Notes under the pieces: model-generated
Told to the model about the DNA's origin: nothing
The model's database searches: none
What the model saw: only the letters and a program-made list of their open reading frames with translations
Made by a program: the position numbers and the translations under genes
Part shown: positions 14,354 through 21,777 of the stretch, piece by piece
Layout of the letters: every line of letters begins with the position of its first letter
Position numbering within the stretch: the first letter of the stretch is position 1
Assembly (NCBI GenBank): GCA_002344205.1
Contig: DDSZ01000051.1
Span: 5,109-27,200, forward strand
Direction: 5' to 3'
DNA from: Opitutaceae bacterium UBA2377
GTDB taxonomy: Bacteria; Verrucomicrobiota; Verrucomicrobiia; Opitutales; Opitutaceae
Length of the DNA: 22,092 bases

Positions 14354-15193
14354 ATGCCGAAATCATGGGTCCACTTCAAACTCGCGGATTTTGTCCGCCC
14401 GGGCGAGGGCTATCACTTTGCCCGCACGGAAATCGCGGCGGGCAATGCGGCCCGCTACCATGACCATGATTTTCATGAGATCTTCTGGGCGACCCGCGGG
14501 GCGGGCGAGCATTTGCTCAACGGCCGCACCACTGCCGTGGTGGCGGGCCGGATTTTTCTGGTCCGGCCCAAGGACCGGCATCAGGTCACGGGCTCGGCAG
14601 ACCCTTTGCACATTTTGAACCTGGCCTTCCCCAGCCGAAACTGGCGGGAGGTGCGCCGCCGCTATTTTCCGCAGGAACGCGACTGGTTTGAGCGGCCGAC
14701 GGCGCGGGCGGGCTGGCCCTTGGACGCGCGCGCGCAGGGGGAACTGCAATATTGGGCCGAGCGGCTCGCGGCGGAGGGGCGGCCCCGGTGGGCGCTGGAC
14801 GGTTTCCTGATGCAACTGCCGCGGCTGCTGCGCGAGCCCGCCACGGCGGCGGACCCGGTGCCGGAATGGCTGGTGCAGGCGCGGCGCAAGATCGCGCAGC
14901 CCGAGCATTTCGTCGGCGGCACGCCGGCGTTGGCGCGGCTGGCCGGGCGCAGCGCCTCGCACGTCGCGCGGGCCACGGTGCGCTGGTGGAAGCAGACGCC
15001 GACCGAAATCGTGAACGCGGCGCGGTTGGAATTCAGCGCGCGGCAGTTGGCGGAAACCTCGCGCCCGATCCTGGACATCGCGCTCGATTGCGGGCTCAAC
15101 AACCTCTCGCACTTCTATGCGCTCTTCCGGCAGCGTTTCGGCGTCAGCCCGCGCCGCTACCGGCTCCGCGCACACTCCACGGTGCGGGGGTGA
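14354..15193 (+). CDS. AraC-family transcriptional regulator with cupin sensor domain
   Basis: A 279-residue regulator. The N-terminal part is a cupin-like sensor: H36, H38 and H41 in YHDHDFHEIFW, then GRIFLVRPKDRHQV with H76. The C-terminal third holds two helix-turn-helix motifs (TPALARLAGRSASHVARATVRWWKQTP; PILDIALDCGLNNLSHFYALFRQRFGVSPRRYR), the latter being the AraC signature. The start was set at ATG 14354; an upstream TTG at 14345 lies inside the promoter box and is unlikely. The gene is divergent from phyH and probably regulates it and itself. The effector is unknown. It converges with the AMP nucleosidase gene, 11 bp between stops. Confidence 0.9.
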   Translation: MPKSWVHFKLADFVRPGEGYHFARTEIAAGNAARYHDHDFHEIFWATRGAGEHLLNGRTTAVVAGRIFLVRPKDRHQVTGSADPLHILNLAFPSRNWREVRRRYFPQERDWFERPTARAGWPLDARAQGELQYWAERLAAEGRPRWALDGFLMQLPRLLREPATAADPVPEWLVQARRKIAQPEHFVGGTPALARLAGRSASHVARATVRWWKQTPTEIVNAARLEFSARQLAETSRPILDIALDCGLNNLSHFYALFRQRFGVSPRRYRLRAHSTVRG

Positions 15194-15204
15194 AGCGCGG
15201 CGGC

Positions 15205-15975
15205 TCAGAACTGCAGGTGTTTTACCGTGAGGCCCTTGTTGATGAGCTGCTTCAGGGAATCGATGCCGATGCGGAGGTGGTCGCTCACGTAATTGGCGTC
15301 CACCTTTTTGTCGCTCTCGCTCGTCTTCACCCCGTCGGGCGTCATGGGCTGGTCGGAGACAAGCAGGAGCGCGCCGGTGGGGGTTTCGTTGAAAAATCCG
15401 GTCATGAAGATGGTGGCCGTCTCCATGTCGATCGCGAGGGCGCGGATTTTTTTGAGGTATTTCTTGAACTTGTCGTCATGCTCCCAGACGCGGCGGTTGG
15501 TCGTGTAAACGGTGCCGGTCCAGTAGTCGCGGGCGTGGTCGCGGATGGTGGTGGAGATGGCCTTCTGCAGGGCGAAGGCGGGAAGGGCGGGCACCTCGGG
15601 CGGGAAATAATCGTTGCTCGTGCCCTCGCCGCGGATGGCGGCGATGGGCAGGATGAGGTCGCCCAGCTCGGCGCGGTGCTTGAGCCCGCCGCACTTGCCG
15701 AGGAAGAGGACGGCCTTGGGGTTGATGGCGCTGAGCAGATCCATCACGGTGGCGGCGGTGGCGCTGCCCATGCCGAAGTTGATGATGGTGATCTCGCCCG
15801 CGGTGGCGCTGGGCATCGGCTTGTCCTTGCCGCGGACGGGCACGCGGTGCCATTGCGCGAAGAGCTTCACGTAATGGTCGAAATTGGTGAGCAGGATGTA
15901 GTCGCCGAACCCGTCGAGCGGCACGCCGGTGTAGCGGGGCAGCCAGTTCTCGACGATCTCTTTGCGGGATTTCAT
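15205..15975 (-). CDS. amn: AMP nucleosidase, short form
   Basis: Hydrolyses AMP to adenine and ribose 5-phosphate, acting in purine balance in the cytoplasm. The 256-residue protein has the nucleoside phosphorylase fold: phosphate-site loop INFGMGSATAA (65-75), LGKCGGLKH (92-100), ribose-binding DMETAT (183-188) and the base-site aspartate in VSDQP (D208). The Escherichia coli enzyme has an extra N-terminal regulatory domain of over 200 residues; this protein lacks it and corresponds to the short form found in several phyla such as Bacteroidota. It appears to be a single-gene unit. Another nucleoside phosphorylase activity cannot be excluded, but the GTSNDYFPPEVPA segment fits AMP nucleosidase. 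Confidence 0.87.
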   Translation of the reverse strand: MKSRKEIVENWLPRYTGVPLDGFGDYILLTNFDHYVKLFAQWHRVPVRGKDKPMPSATAGEITIINFGMGSATAATVMDLLSAINPKAVLFLGKCGGLKHRAELGDLILPIAAIRGEGTSNDYFPPEVPALPAFALQKAISTTIRDHARDYWTGTVYTTNRRVWEHDDKFKKYLKKIRALAIDMETATIFMTGFFNETPTGALLLVSDQPMTPDGVKTSESDKKVDANYVSDHLRIGIDSLKQLINKGLTVKHLQF

Positions 15976-16025
15976 GGGCGGAACCTAAAGGGAATTGCCG
16001 CGGAGTGCACGGCGGAAAGCGCGCC

Positions 16026-17411
16026 TTACTCGGCTTCCGGCCAGCGCAGATCGTTGGCGCGGATCTGGTGCTGCCAGAGCTGCGCGCCGGCTTTGCTGTA
16101 GCAGGTGATGGTGATCAGGCGGTCGCTGGGCGGGCCGGAGACCGCCACCTGGCAGTAGTTCTGGTCCTGCACCACGGTGCCCTCGATGCGGCCGGTCTTG
16201 GCGTCGAGCGTGCGGGTGTGGGCGCCGCTGGAGAGGGGAGAACTGGTGAGCTCGTAGAGCGGGTAGGGCAGGAGGTCGTCGCGGCGGACGAGTTCGGTGT
16301 AGTGCACATCGCCGCTGAGGAGGATCACGCCGGGAATGCGGTGGGTGCGGATGAGGGCGAGGATTTCCTCGCGTTCGCGCTGATAGCGGTGGTGGTCCTC
16401 GGAGCCGGGATAAAGCCGTTCGTTGAGGAACTGGCCGCCGGTGACGATGAACCGGATGGGCGAGTGCCGGCGGTTGTTGCCTTCGAGCATGCTGACGAGG
16501 TTCTGGCGGAGCCACGCCATCTGCTTGGCGCCATATTGGGTTTTTTCCGTGAACGCCGCGGGGTCGGTCTCCGATTCGTCGCGGTGGTAACGGTTGTCCA
16601 TGACGAAGAAGGCGGCGTCGCCCCACTGGAATTTGCCATAGACGCCGGGGTTGTCGGGCTCGCCCCAGGTGCGGTTGCCGAAGTAGGCCTTGAAGGCGGC
16701 GAGGGTCACATCCTTGAACTCGTAGCCGGCGTTGGAGTTGTTGGGGCCGAAGTCGTGGTCGTCCCACGTCGCATAGTGGGGCATGGCCGCGAGCAGGGGC
16801 TGGAGGTCGGGCGTGGCGCGGTCCTGTCGGTAGCGATACCAGATGCCGCTCTCGGAGGACCAGTCGGCCTCGCGGAGGTAGAGATTGTCGCCGCCCCAGA
16901 TCATGAAGTCGGCGCCGGATTTGGCCATGTGGGTGAAGATCTCCGTGCCCGCACCGTAGGGCGTGCCGGGCCGGTCATAGGGCGTATCATTGAAGTAGGC
17001 ACAGGAGCCGAAGAGGAAACTGAAGTCGGGCGGGGTGCTCGGGCGCTTGCGCCACTCCCACTGGGCGGTGGTCTTGAAGGTCAGCGGCCCCGGCAGGGCG
17101 ACCGGCTCGCCGTCGATCAACAGCCGGTATTCGTAGGTCTGGCCCATGTCCAGCAACGGGAGCACGAAGCGCTGCGGCTGGCCGCCGGCGGGGCTGATCC
17201 AGGGGTTGTCATGGGTCACGCGGCGGATGCTGTCCGGCGCCTCGGCGGGCCAGAACTCCACCGTCACGCTGGTGGCGTTTTCGGTTTCGACCCAGACCAT
17301 GGTTTCGCGGTGGGTCTGGTAACCGAGCATGGGGCCGGAGACGAGACGGCCTTGGGCGAGCAGGCCGGCCGGGATGAGCAGCAGCAACAGGGCTAGGCGC
17401 AGCAGTTTCAT
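16026..17411 (-). CDS. Secreted alkaline phosphatase D (PhoD-like) metallophosphoesterase
   Basis: A periplasmic or exported phosphodiesterase/monoesterase of 461 residues. A signal peptide (MKLLRLALLLLLIPAGLLA) ends near residue 19-20. An N-terminal Ig-like domain (about 22-115) is followed by the PhoD catalytic domain: FGSCAYF (134-140), WGGDNLYLREAD (172-183), ATWDDHDFGPNNSN (214-227), MDNRYHRD, and GDVHYTEL (367-374). The Asp, Asn and His residues in these blocks are the metal ligands of the family. I saw no clear twin-arginine motif, unlike classical PhoD, so export is probably by Sec. The start ATG 17411 is supported by the signal peptide. No Pho-box was recognised upstream. Confidence 0.88.
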   Translation of the reverse strand: MKLLRLALLLLLIPAGLLAQGRLVSGPMLGYQTHRETMVWVETENATSVTVEFWPAEAPDSIRRVTHDNPWISPAGGQPQRFVLPLLDMGQTYEYRLLIDGEPVALPGPLTFKTTAQWEWRKRPSTPPDFSFLFGSCAYFNDTPYDRPGTPYGAGTEIFTHMAKSGADFMIWGGDNLYLREADWSSESGIWYRYRQDRATPDLQPLLAAMPHYATWDDHDFGPNNSNAGYEFKDVTLAAFKAYFGNRTWGEPDNPGVYGKFQWGDAAFFVMDNRYHRDESETDPAAFTEKTQYGAKQMAWLRQNLVSMLEGNNRRHSPIRFIVTGGQFLNERLYPGSEDHHRYQREREEILALIRTHRIPGVILLSGDVHYTELVRRDDLLPYPLYELTSSPLSSGAHTRTLDAKTGRIEGTVVQDQNYCQVAVSGPPSDRLITITCYSKAGAQLWQHQIRANDLRWPEAE

Positions 17412-17515
17412 GGGGGCATTGAGCCGTTCGCTTCGGCAAAGGCAAAGCCGCAATGTGAATTTTGCGCACCAAACGCGGGAGTGGACAGTCGCGGACGGTT
17501 CGGCAGGCTGCGGCC

Positions 17516-18115
17516 ATGCCAAAACAGCCGTCGCCCCAATGGTCGCGAACGCCGCCGTCGGATGCGCAGATCGCCGGCTTTCTCGCCCGGGTGGCGGACC
17601 AGCCGTTTTCTTACCGCGAAGTCGGTGCGACGAAGGGCGGGCCGCCACCGGGCTACAATTTCGACGACAATGCGGTGCAGCTTGGCCGCGGGGCGGAGGT
17701 CTTTGCCAGGGGCTGTGCGGCGTTGCGGGCTTGGCGGATGTTTCCCGCGCCGTGGACGCGAATCCGCCCGGCGGATGCCCCGATCCGCGAGGGACAGACG
17801 GTGGCGATGCTGGCGCGGGCCTTCGGCCTGTGGTGGCTCAGCTCGTGCCGGATCGTCTATGTCGTGGACGAGACCACGCCGGTGCGGCGTTACGGCTTCG
17901 CCTACGGCACGCTGCCGGCGCACGTGGAGCAGGGGGAGGAGTTGTTCAGCATCGAGTGGCGGGCGGATGACACCGTGTGGTATCGGGTGCTGGCCTTTTC
18001 GCGGCCGCGCTACTGGCCGGTGCGGCTGGCGAAACCGCTCGCAAGGAATTTGCAGCGAAAATTTGTGCGCGACTCCAAGGCCGCGATGGTTCTCGCTGTC
18101 AGCACCCCAGCATGA
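17516..18115 (+). CDS. DUF1990 family protein
   Basis: A 199-residue protein of the UPF0548/DUF1990 family, function unknown. Family features include FSYREVGATKGGPPPGYNFD (31-50), the LGRGAEVFARGCAALRAWRMFP block (56-77) and a C-terminal GTLPAHVEQGEELFSIEW (131-148). No signal peptide is seen. The start ATG 17516 was chosen because the family motif begins about 30 residues later; a TTG at 17462 is possible but unsupported. The stop overlaps the start of the YndJ-like gene (ATGA), so the two are co-translated. Confidence 0.85.
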   Translation: MPKQPSPQWSRTPPSDAQIAGFLARVADQPFSYREVGATKGGPPPGYNFDDNAVQLGRGAEVFARGCAALRAWRMFPAPWTRIRPADAPIREGQTVAMLARAFGLWWLSSCRIVYVVDETTPVRRYGFAYGTLPAHVEQGEELFSIEWRADDTVWYRVLAFSRPRYWPVRLAKPLARNLQRKFVRDSKAAMVLAVSTPA

Positions 18116-19065
18116 CAACCCCGTTGAAGGTCAGGATCGGCGCCGCCGCGTGGTGCGCATTCGCTTATTTTTCAGTTTCGTCGCTGCACGACGGCCGGTG
18201 GGCCGAGGCGATGCTGTTGCTCGCGGCGCTGGTGCTGATGCCGATGGCCTGGACGCTGGTGCGCGACTTCGAGGACACGGGCTGGGCCGCGCGCCTGTGG
18301 CGTTTCGATTTGCAGGTGCATTTTCCCGCCGCGTTGTTGCTCGTGTTTGCGTTCCTGCTGCCGCCGGGGCCGGGGGCACTGCTGTGCGCGCTGCCGTGGG
18401 CTGCCGTGCTGGGTATCATGGCCGTGGATGGATTTTTGCGGATTCGCCGGCATGGTTTTTCCCCGCTGGGCCTGCTGTGCCGGGATGTCGGGCTGATCTA
18501 CGCCTCGGTGGGCGGGGCGTGGTTGCTGGCCGACCGGGGCGGCTGGTCGCCACTCGGATTTGCGCCGGACATCGTGCTGTTGACCGCAGTGCATTTTCAT
18601 TATGCCGGGCTGGTGCTGCCGGTGGTGGCCGGCCTCGCGCTCAACCGTCGGCCGCAAAGCCGGATCGCGCAGCTTGCGACCTGGCTGGTTCTGCTTGGGG
18701 TGCCGCTGGTAGCGGCCGGCATCACGGCGACGCAGCTCGGCGGTCCAGCCTGGGTGGAATTGCTCGCCGCCTGGGTGCTGGTGCTTGGCGGTTGGGGTGT
18801 GGCTTGGGAGCATCTGGTCTTGGCGGTGCAGGAGCGCCGGGTGCACCGGCTGGCACGGGCCTTGTGGCTGGTGGCGGGGATTTCGCTGGGCTTGGGCATG
18901 CTGCTGGCCGGCTTGTATGCTTCGCGGATGTTTCTGCCCGCGATGGGCTGGCTGGACATCCCGTGGATGCGGGCTCTGCACGGCACGCTGAATGCCATGG
19001 GGTTTTCGCTGCTGGCGCTGCTGGGTTGGTGCCGCGCGGGCCGGGCCTGCTGTAGTGGGAAGTGA
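18112..19065 (+). CDS. YndJ-like membrane protein
   Basis: A polytopic membrane protein of 317 residues with about nine hydrophobic helices. It resembles the YndJ family, function unknown. The most telling motif is LLTAVHFHYAGLVLPVVAG (156-174), with a conserved HFHYAG in a membrane helix. Near the C-terminus MRALHGTLNAMGF (286-298) matches the family's HGxxNAxGF ending. The two His-bearing motifs could bind a metal or heme, but that is speculation. It overlaps DUF1990 by 4 bp, and I recall the two families as recurring neighbours. The C-terminus ends in a Cys-Cys pair (RACCSGK). Confidence 0.78.
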   Translation: MTTPLKVRIGAAAWCAFAYFSVSSLHDGRWAEAMLLLAALVLMPMAWTLVRDFEDTGWAARLWRFDLQVHFPAALLLVFAFLLPPGPGALLCALPWAAVLGIMAVDGFLRIRRHGFSPLGLLCRDVGLIYASVGGAWLLADRGGWSPLGFAPDIVLLTAVHFHYAGLVLPVVAGLALNRRPQSRIAQLATWLVLLGVPLVAAGITATQLGGPAWVELLAAWVLVLGGWGVAWEHLVLAVQERRVHRLARALWLVAGISLGLGMLLAGLYASRMFLPAMGWLDIPWMRALHGTLNAMGFSLLALLGWCRAGRACCSGK

Positions 19066-19086
19066 TTGAGAGAAAGCGGATTGACA

Positions 19087-19113
19087 TATAGACCAGACTT
19101 GGTCTGGTCTATA
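19087..19113. promoter_or_regulatory. Toxin-antitoxin operator palindrome
   Basis: Perfect inverted repeat of 12-bp arms, TATAGACCAGAC and GTCTGGTCTATA, around a 3-base centre TTG. It ends 3 bp before the antitoxin GTG start. TTGACA (19081-19086) directly precedes it; with TTGAGA at 19066-19071 and TATAGA at 19087-19092 (15-bp spacing) a promoter overlapping the left arm is possible. Binding by the antitoxin-toxin complex would block it, the usual autoregulation. Confidence 0.8.
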
Positions 19114-19116
19114 GTT

Positions 19117-19410
19117 GTGAAGACAGTTAATATTCAGGCAGCAAAGACGCATTTATCGCGCCTGGTGGAGGAGGTGGCGGAGGGCGAAGAGATTATTTTG
19201 GCCAAAGCAGGAAAACCGATGGTGCGCATGGTGCCGTATGTGGCCGCGCCCAAGGCACGGGTGCCGGGATTGTTCGCGGGGAAAGCCTGGGAAGCGGAGG
19301 ATTGCTGGTCAGCGAACGACAAAGTGCTGGATGACTCCGTGGCCGGGCCGCTGTTTCACGGGGCGGTGGAAGAGCCGCCGGCACCAGGCAAGGGCGGCAC
19401 TCCATCGTGA
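19117..19410 (+). CDS. Type II antitoxin, Phd/YefM family
   Basis: DNA-binding antitoxin of 97 residues that should neutralise the adjacent PIN toxin and repress its own operon. The N-terminus KTVNIQAAKTHLSRLVEEVAEGEEIILAKAGKPMVRMVP (2-40) is the standard Phd/YefM DNA-binding and dimerisation domain. The C-terminal half (GLFAGKAWEAEDCWSANDKVLD) would be the toxin-binding tail. The GTG start at 19117 was chosen because translation then begins at the family's normal MKTVN; earlier in-frame codons run through the operator. The tail from about residue 80 (HGAVEEPPAPGKGGTPS) is longer and more Pro/Gly-rich than usual. The stop overlaps the toxin start (GTGA). Confidence 0.92.
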   Translation: MKTVNIQAAKTHLSRLVEEVAEGEEIILAKAGKPMVRMVPYVAAPKARVPGLFAGKAWEAEDCWSANDKVLDDSVAGPLFHGAVEEPPAPGKGGTPS

Positions 19411-19784
19411 AGCTGTTGCTCGATTCGCATGTGGTCGTGTGGTGGGCGGCTTATCCGGGCCGGCTGCGGGCCACCACCCGCGAGGCAATTACCTCACCGG
19501 ACAACGAGGTGTTGTTAAGCGCTGCGTCAGTGTGGGAGCTGGGCTTAAAAATCGCGCGCGGCAAACTGCGGCTGCCGCAGGACTACGCGGCAAGGCTGCT
19601 CGCCGATGGGTTCGAAGAACTGCCGGTTACGATCGCGCACACCACGCTGTCTGCCAGCCTGCCGGCCCTGCACGGCGATCCCTTTGACCGGCTGCTGATC
19701 GCGCAGGCGCTGGCCGACGGACTCGTGCTCGTGACGTCCGACCGCGAAATCATGCGCTACGACGTGCCGGTGTTGGAAGCGTGA
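19407..19784 (+). CDS. Type II toxin, PIN-domain ribonuclease (VapC-like)
   Basis: An Mg-dependent ribonuclease toxin of 125 residues, expected to cut RNA and stop growth when free of antitoxin. Acidic active-site residues are all present: D6 (LLDSH), E44 (SAASVWELGLK), D91/D94 (GDPFDRLLIAQA) and D112 (VTSDRE). It therefore looks intact. It starts with GTG at 19407, overlapping the antitoxin stop. The pairing of a Phd/YefM antitoxin with a PIN toxin is common. It is convergent with the S9-like gene, with 6 bp between stops. Confidence 0.93.
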   Translation: MKLLLDSHVVVWWAAYPGRLRATTREAITSPDNEVLLSAASVWELGLKIARGKLRLPQDYAARLLADGFEELPVTIAHTTLSASLPALHGDPFDRLLIAQALADGLVLVTSDREIMRYDVPVLEA

Positions 19785-19790
19785 AGCGAT

Positions 19791-21668
19791 TCAATTCCGG
19801 CCGTCCGCCGAAGGCGGACGGGAATTCTGCTCCGTGGGGAAATGCTCCGCGAGGAAGGCGAAGAGTTTTTCGTAAACTGCTGCCGATCTCATCCGCGGGT
19901 CGGATATCTTCATCCTTCTCGTGAAATTGAAATCGACGATGACGGCCGTGCGACTGTTTCTCCGGACGTCGCGCCGCACATGTTCGCCGGGGCTGAAATG
20001 AAAAGCCGGCACATTGATTTGTGCCAGCAACTTTACCGGTGAAGGTGCTTGAATAATGCCGCTGTGCTTCAATTCCACGAGGTCTCGCCATGGGCTCCAG
20101 TCGGGCACGACGTAAAAAGGCTTCACCGTGTCGATATCAACCTCGTGCGCCACGGGAGTGCTGATGTTTATCCAACCTGCATAACTTCCCGCAGGCCGGG
20201 CGAGCGTATGCATTGCGACCCAGCCGGCATCGTAGGTGCCCATTACAATGACGCGATTAGGATCGATCCATCCTTGCTGCCCCAACCACTGCACTCCCTC
20301 GATCAGGTCCAGGGGGATCCGGTTGGCTATCTGGTGTCGGCCCTTCAGGACGAAACCGTGGCCGTAGCCCTTGGTGCCTCGATAGTCGATCGAGGCCACC
20401 GCGTATCCGCGACTGGCAAATGCCTGTCGCAGTGAGCTGAAAATCAAACCCTCCCGACGTCGGAAAACATCTTCCTCTAATAGCAATACCATCGGAGGAG
20501 GATGTTCGGTTTTTGGGGGTGCCAAGAATTCGCCCTGGAGGTTTAGGCCATCAGAAGTGGCGAAGTTAAAGGGTTGATTGCGGCCAAGGGTGGCAGGTTC
20601 GATCCCTCCGATGCTCGGACCGAGTGGCATTAGCCGGCCAGATGGACGATCCAGCAAATAGTAGAATCCTGGCGACTGCGCATTTGCGGTAAAGATCACC
20701 AATTTTTCCTCGTCGCGGGAAATGCTTCGGATCGAGTTGAAGGTGTCCGGCAATGAGCGATCAATCTCCCGCTGTAGAGCCGCAGAAATTTGGGAGAGAT
20801 GGTGGCGAGCAGTTGTCTCGGCGGGATGTATGACTGATTGTGGCATCCCGCCAAGCTTTCCCCAAGATTCGACCACGCTGGGATCAAATCTCTCGGGCGC
20901 AAACAGCGATTCAGTGGCCATCGTCACGGGGTCGACGGCAACCAAGCGGGCGGGATCCGTGGTGTAATCCAAGGCTAGCAATCTGCGCTGGTCGGGATGG
21001 ACGGCCATGAATTCAAATACCGGTTCCTCGGGCGTGCCGTAGGGAATCTTGGTCCAGCGTGCAGCTGATGTGGTGCGATGCAGCAGGAACAACTGTTCGG
21101 AGGTAAGTTCGACCGCCGCGACAACTTCGCCCTTTGCGTTGAGCAGCCATTGTTGCACTTGCCCCGGGTTTTTTTCCACCACTCGAGTGCGATTTCTAAT
21201 CAAATCAAATTCCCTGAGTTCGTATCCGGTATAGTTTGCCGTCTGGTAAGCCATCAGCACCTTGTCGGGTTGATCCGGCAACTCGTGAATCAGCCAGTGA
21301 TCCCGGTAATGGCCGCTAAAATGAGTGGTGGCTTTGCCCGTGCTGATCTCGATTGATTTGTAAATTATCCCGTCGTTGGGATCGTCTATGAGCACCAGAA
21401 TGCGGTCGTCATTGGCCCACCATAGATTGACGAGCACGGCTGGCCCCAGACGAGCTACGGGGGCAAGCGACAGATCGGTCAGACTCATCACACCGATGTG
21501 TTGTTGGTCGTCTTTGAGAACCGTGATGGCCAAACGGCTGCCATCAGGTGAAATTTTCAGGCCGGAAAGCGTTGCCGGCCCATACAGCTTTTCCAACGGC
21601 AGCGGCTTGGCGGGCAGGGTGGTCGCGAGGCTGGCGGTCAGAAAGAACAGGAGGATCTGCAGGCGCAT
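19791..21668 (-). CDS. S9 prolyl-oligopeptidase-like secreted protein, probably catalytically inactive
   Basis: A 625-residue exported protein with signal peptide (cleavage near LPA-KP, residue 20), an N-terminal beta-propeller-like region (about 25-365) starting with the SGLKISPDGSRLA repeat, and a C-terminal alpha/beta hydrolase fold (about 370-610). Fold motifs are kept: YAVASIDYRGTKGYGHGF (422-439) and LDLIEGVQWLGQQGWIDPNRVIVMG (453-477). Catalytic residues are not. The nucleophile motif GxSxGG reads GTYDAG, with Thr at 478; the HGGP oxyanion segment reads EEDV (398-401); the acid site in HGxxD reads SPGEHV (559-564); no HG-type catalytic His follows. It is more A/T-rich than its neighbours. 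The start ATG 21668 is set by the signal peptide. Confidence 0.85.
   Translation of the reverse strand: MRLQILLFFLTASLATTLPAKPLPLEKLYGPATLSGLKISPDGSRLAITVLKDDQQHIGVMSLTDLSLAPVARLGPAVLVNLWWANDDRILVLIDDPNDGIIYKSIEISTGKATTHFSGHYRDHWLIHELPDQPDKVLMAYQTANYTGYELREFDLIRNRTRVVEKNPGQVQQWLLNAKGEVVAAVELTSEQLFLLHRTTSAARWTKIPYGTPEEPVFEFMAVHPDQRRLLALDYTTDPARLVAVDPVTMATESLFAPERFDPSVVESWGKLGGMPQSVIHPAETTARHHLSQISAALQREIDRSLPDTFNSIRSISRDEEKLVIFTANAQSPGFYYLLDRPSGRLMPLGPSIGGIEPATLGRNQPFNFATSDGLNLQGEFLAPPKTEHPPPMVLLLEEDVFRRREGLIFSSLRQAFASRGYAVASIDYRGTKGYGHGFVLKGRHQIANRIPLDLIEGVQWLGQQGWIDPNRVIVMGTYDAGWVAMHTLARPAGSYAGWINISTPVAHEVDIDTVKPFYVVPDWSPWRDLVELKHSGIIQAPSPVKLLAQINVPAFHFSPGEHVRRDVRRNSRTAVIVDFNFTRRMKISDPRMRSAAVYEKLFAFLAEHFPTEQNSRPPSADGRN
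19801..19821. repeat. Perfect hairpin at the convergent toxin / S9 junction
   Basis: Inverted repeat CCGTCCGCC - GAA - GGCGGACGG within the last codons of the S9-like gene, 16 bp past the toxin stop. It encodes the C-terminal Arg-Pro-Pro-Ser-Ala-Asp-Gly. It lacks a T-run on either side but could slow polymerase from both directions. It may be a mobile palindromic repeat. Confidence 0.5.
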
Positions 21669-21777
21669 GGGATATGGCTGGGGATTCTCGGCAAACACAT
21701 CGCATTCTTGCTGCCATGGGAAGCGAATCCGACCGGCCGCGACCGAATCAAACCGCCCTCCCGTCGGGGCTGCTGTG
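21669..21777. other. Intergenic gap between lipA and the S9-like gene
   Basis: 109 bp separating two minus-strand genes. It should hold the S9-like promoter, but I see no consensus -35/-10 pair, no Shine-Dalgarno before ATG 21668 and no clear hairpin terminator for lipA. Confidence 0.4.

Noticed and set aside
16005..17396. Long plus-strand frame opposite the PhoD-like gene
   Set aside because: Antisense shadow with repetitive Gly/Val/Glu/Ala composition; the opposite strand has all PhoD motifs.
19066..19116. Longer antitoxin beginning at TTG 19066
   Set aside because: The extra residues are encoded by the operator palindrome and the normal Phd/YefM N-terminus begins at GTG 19117.
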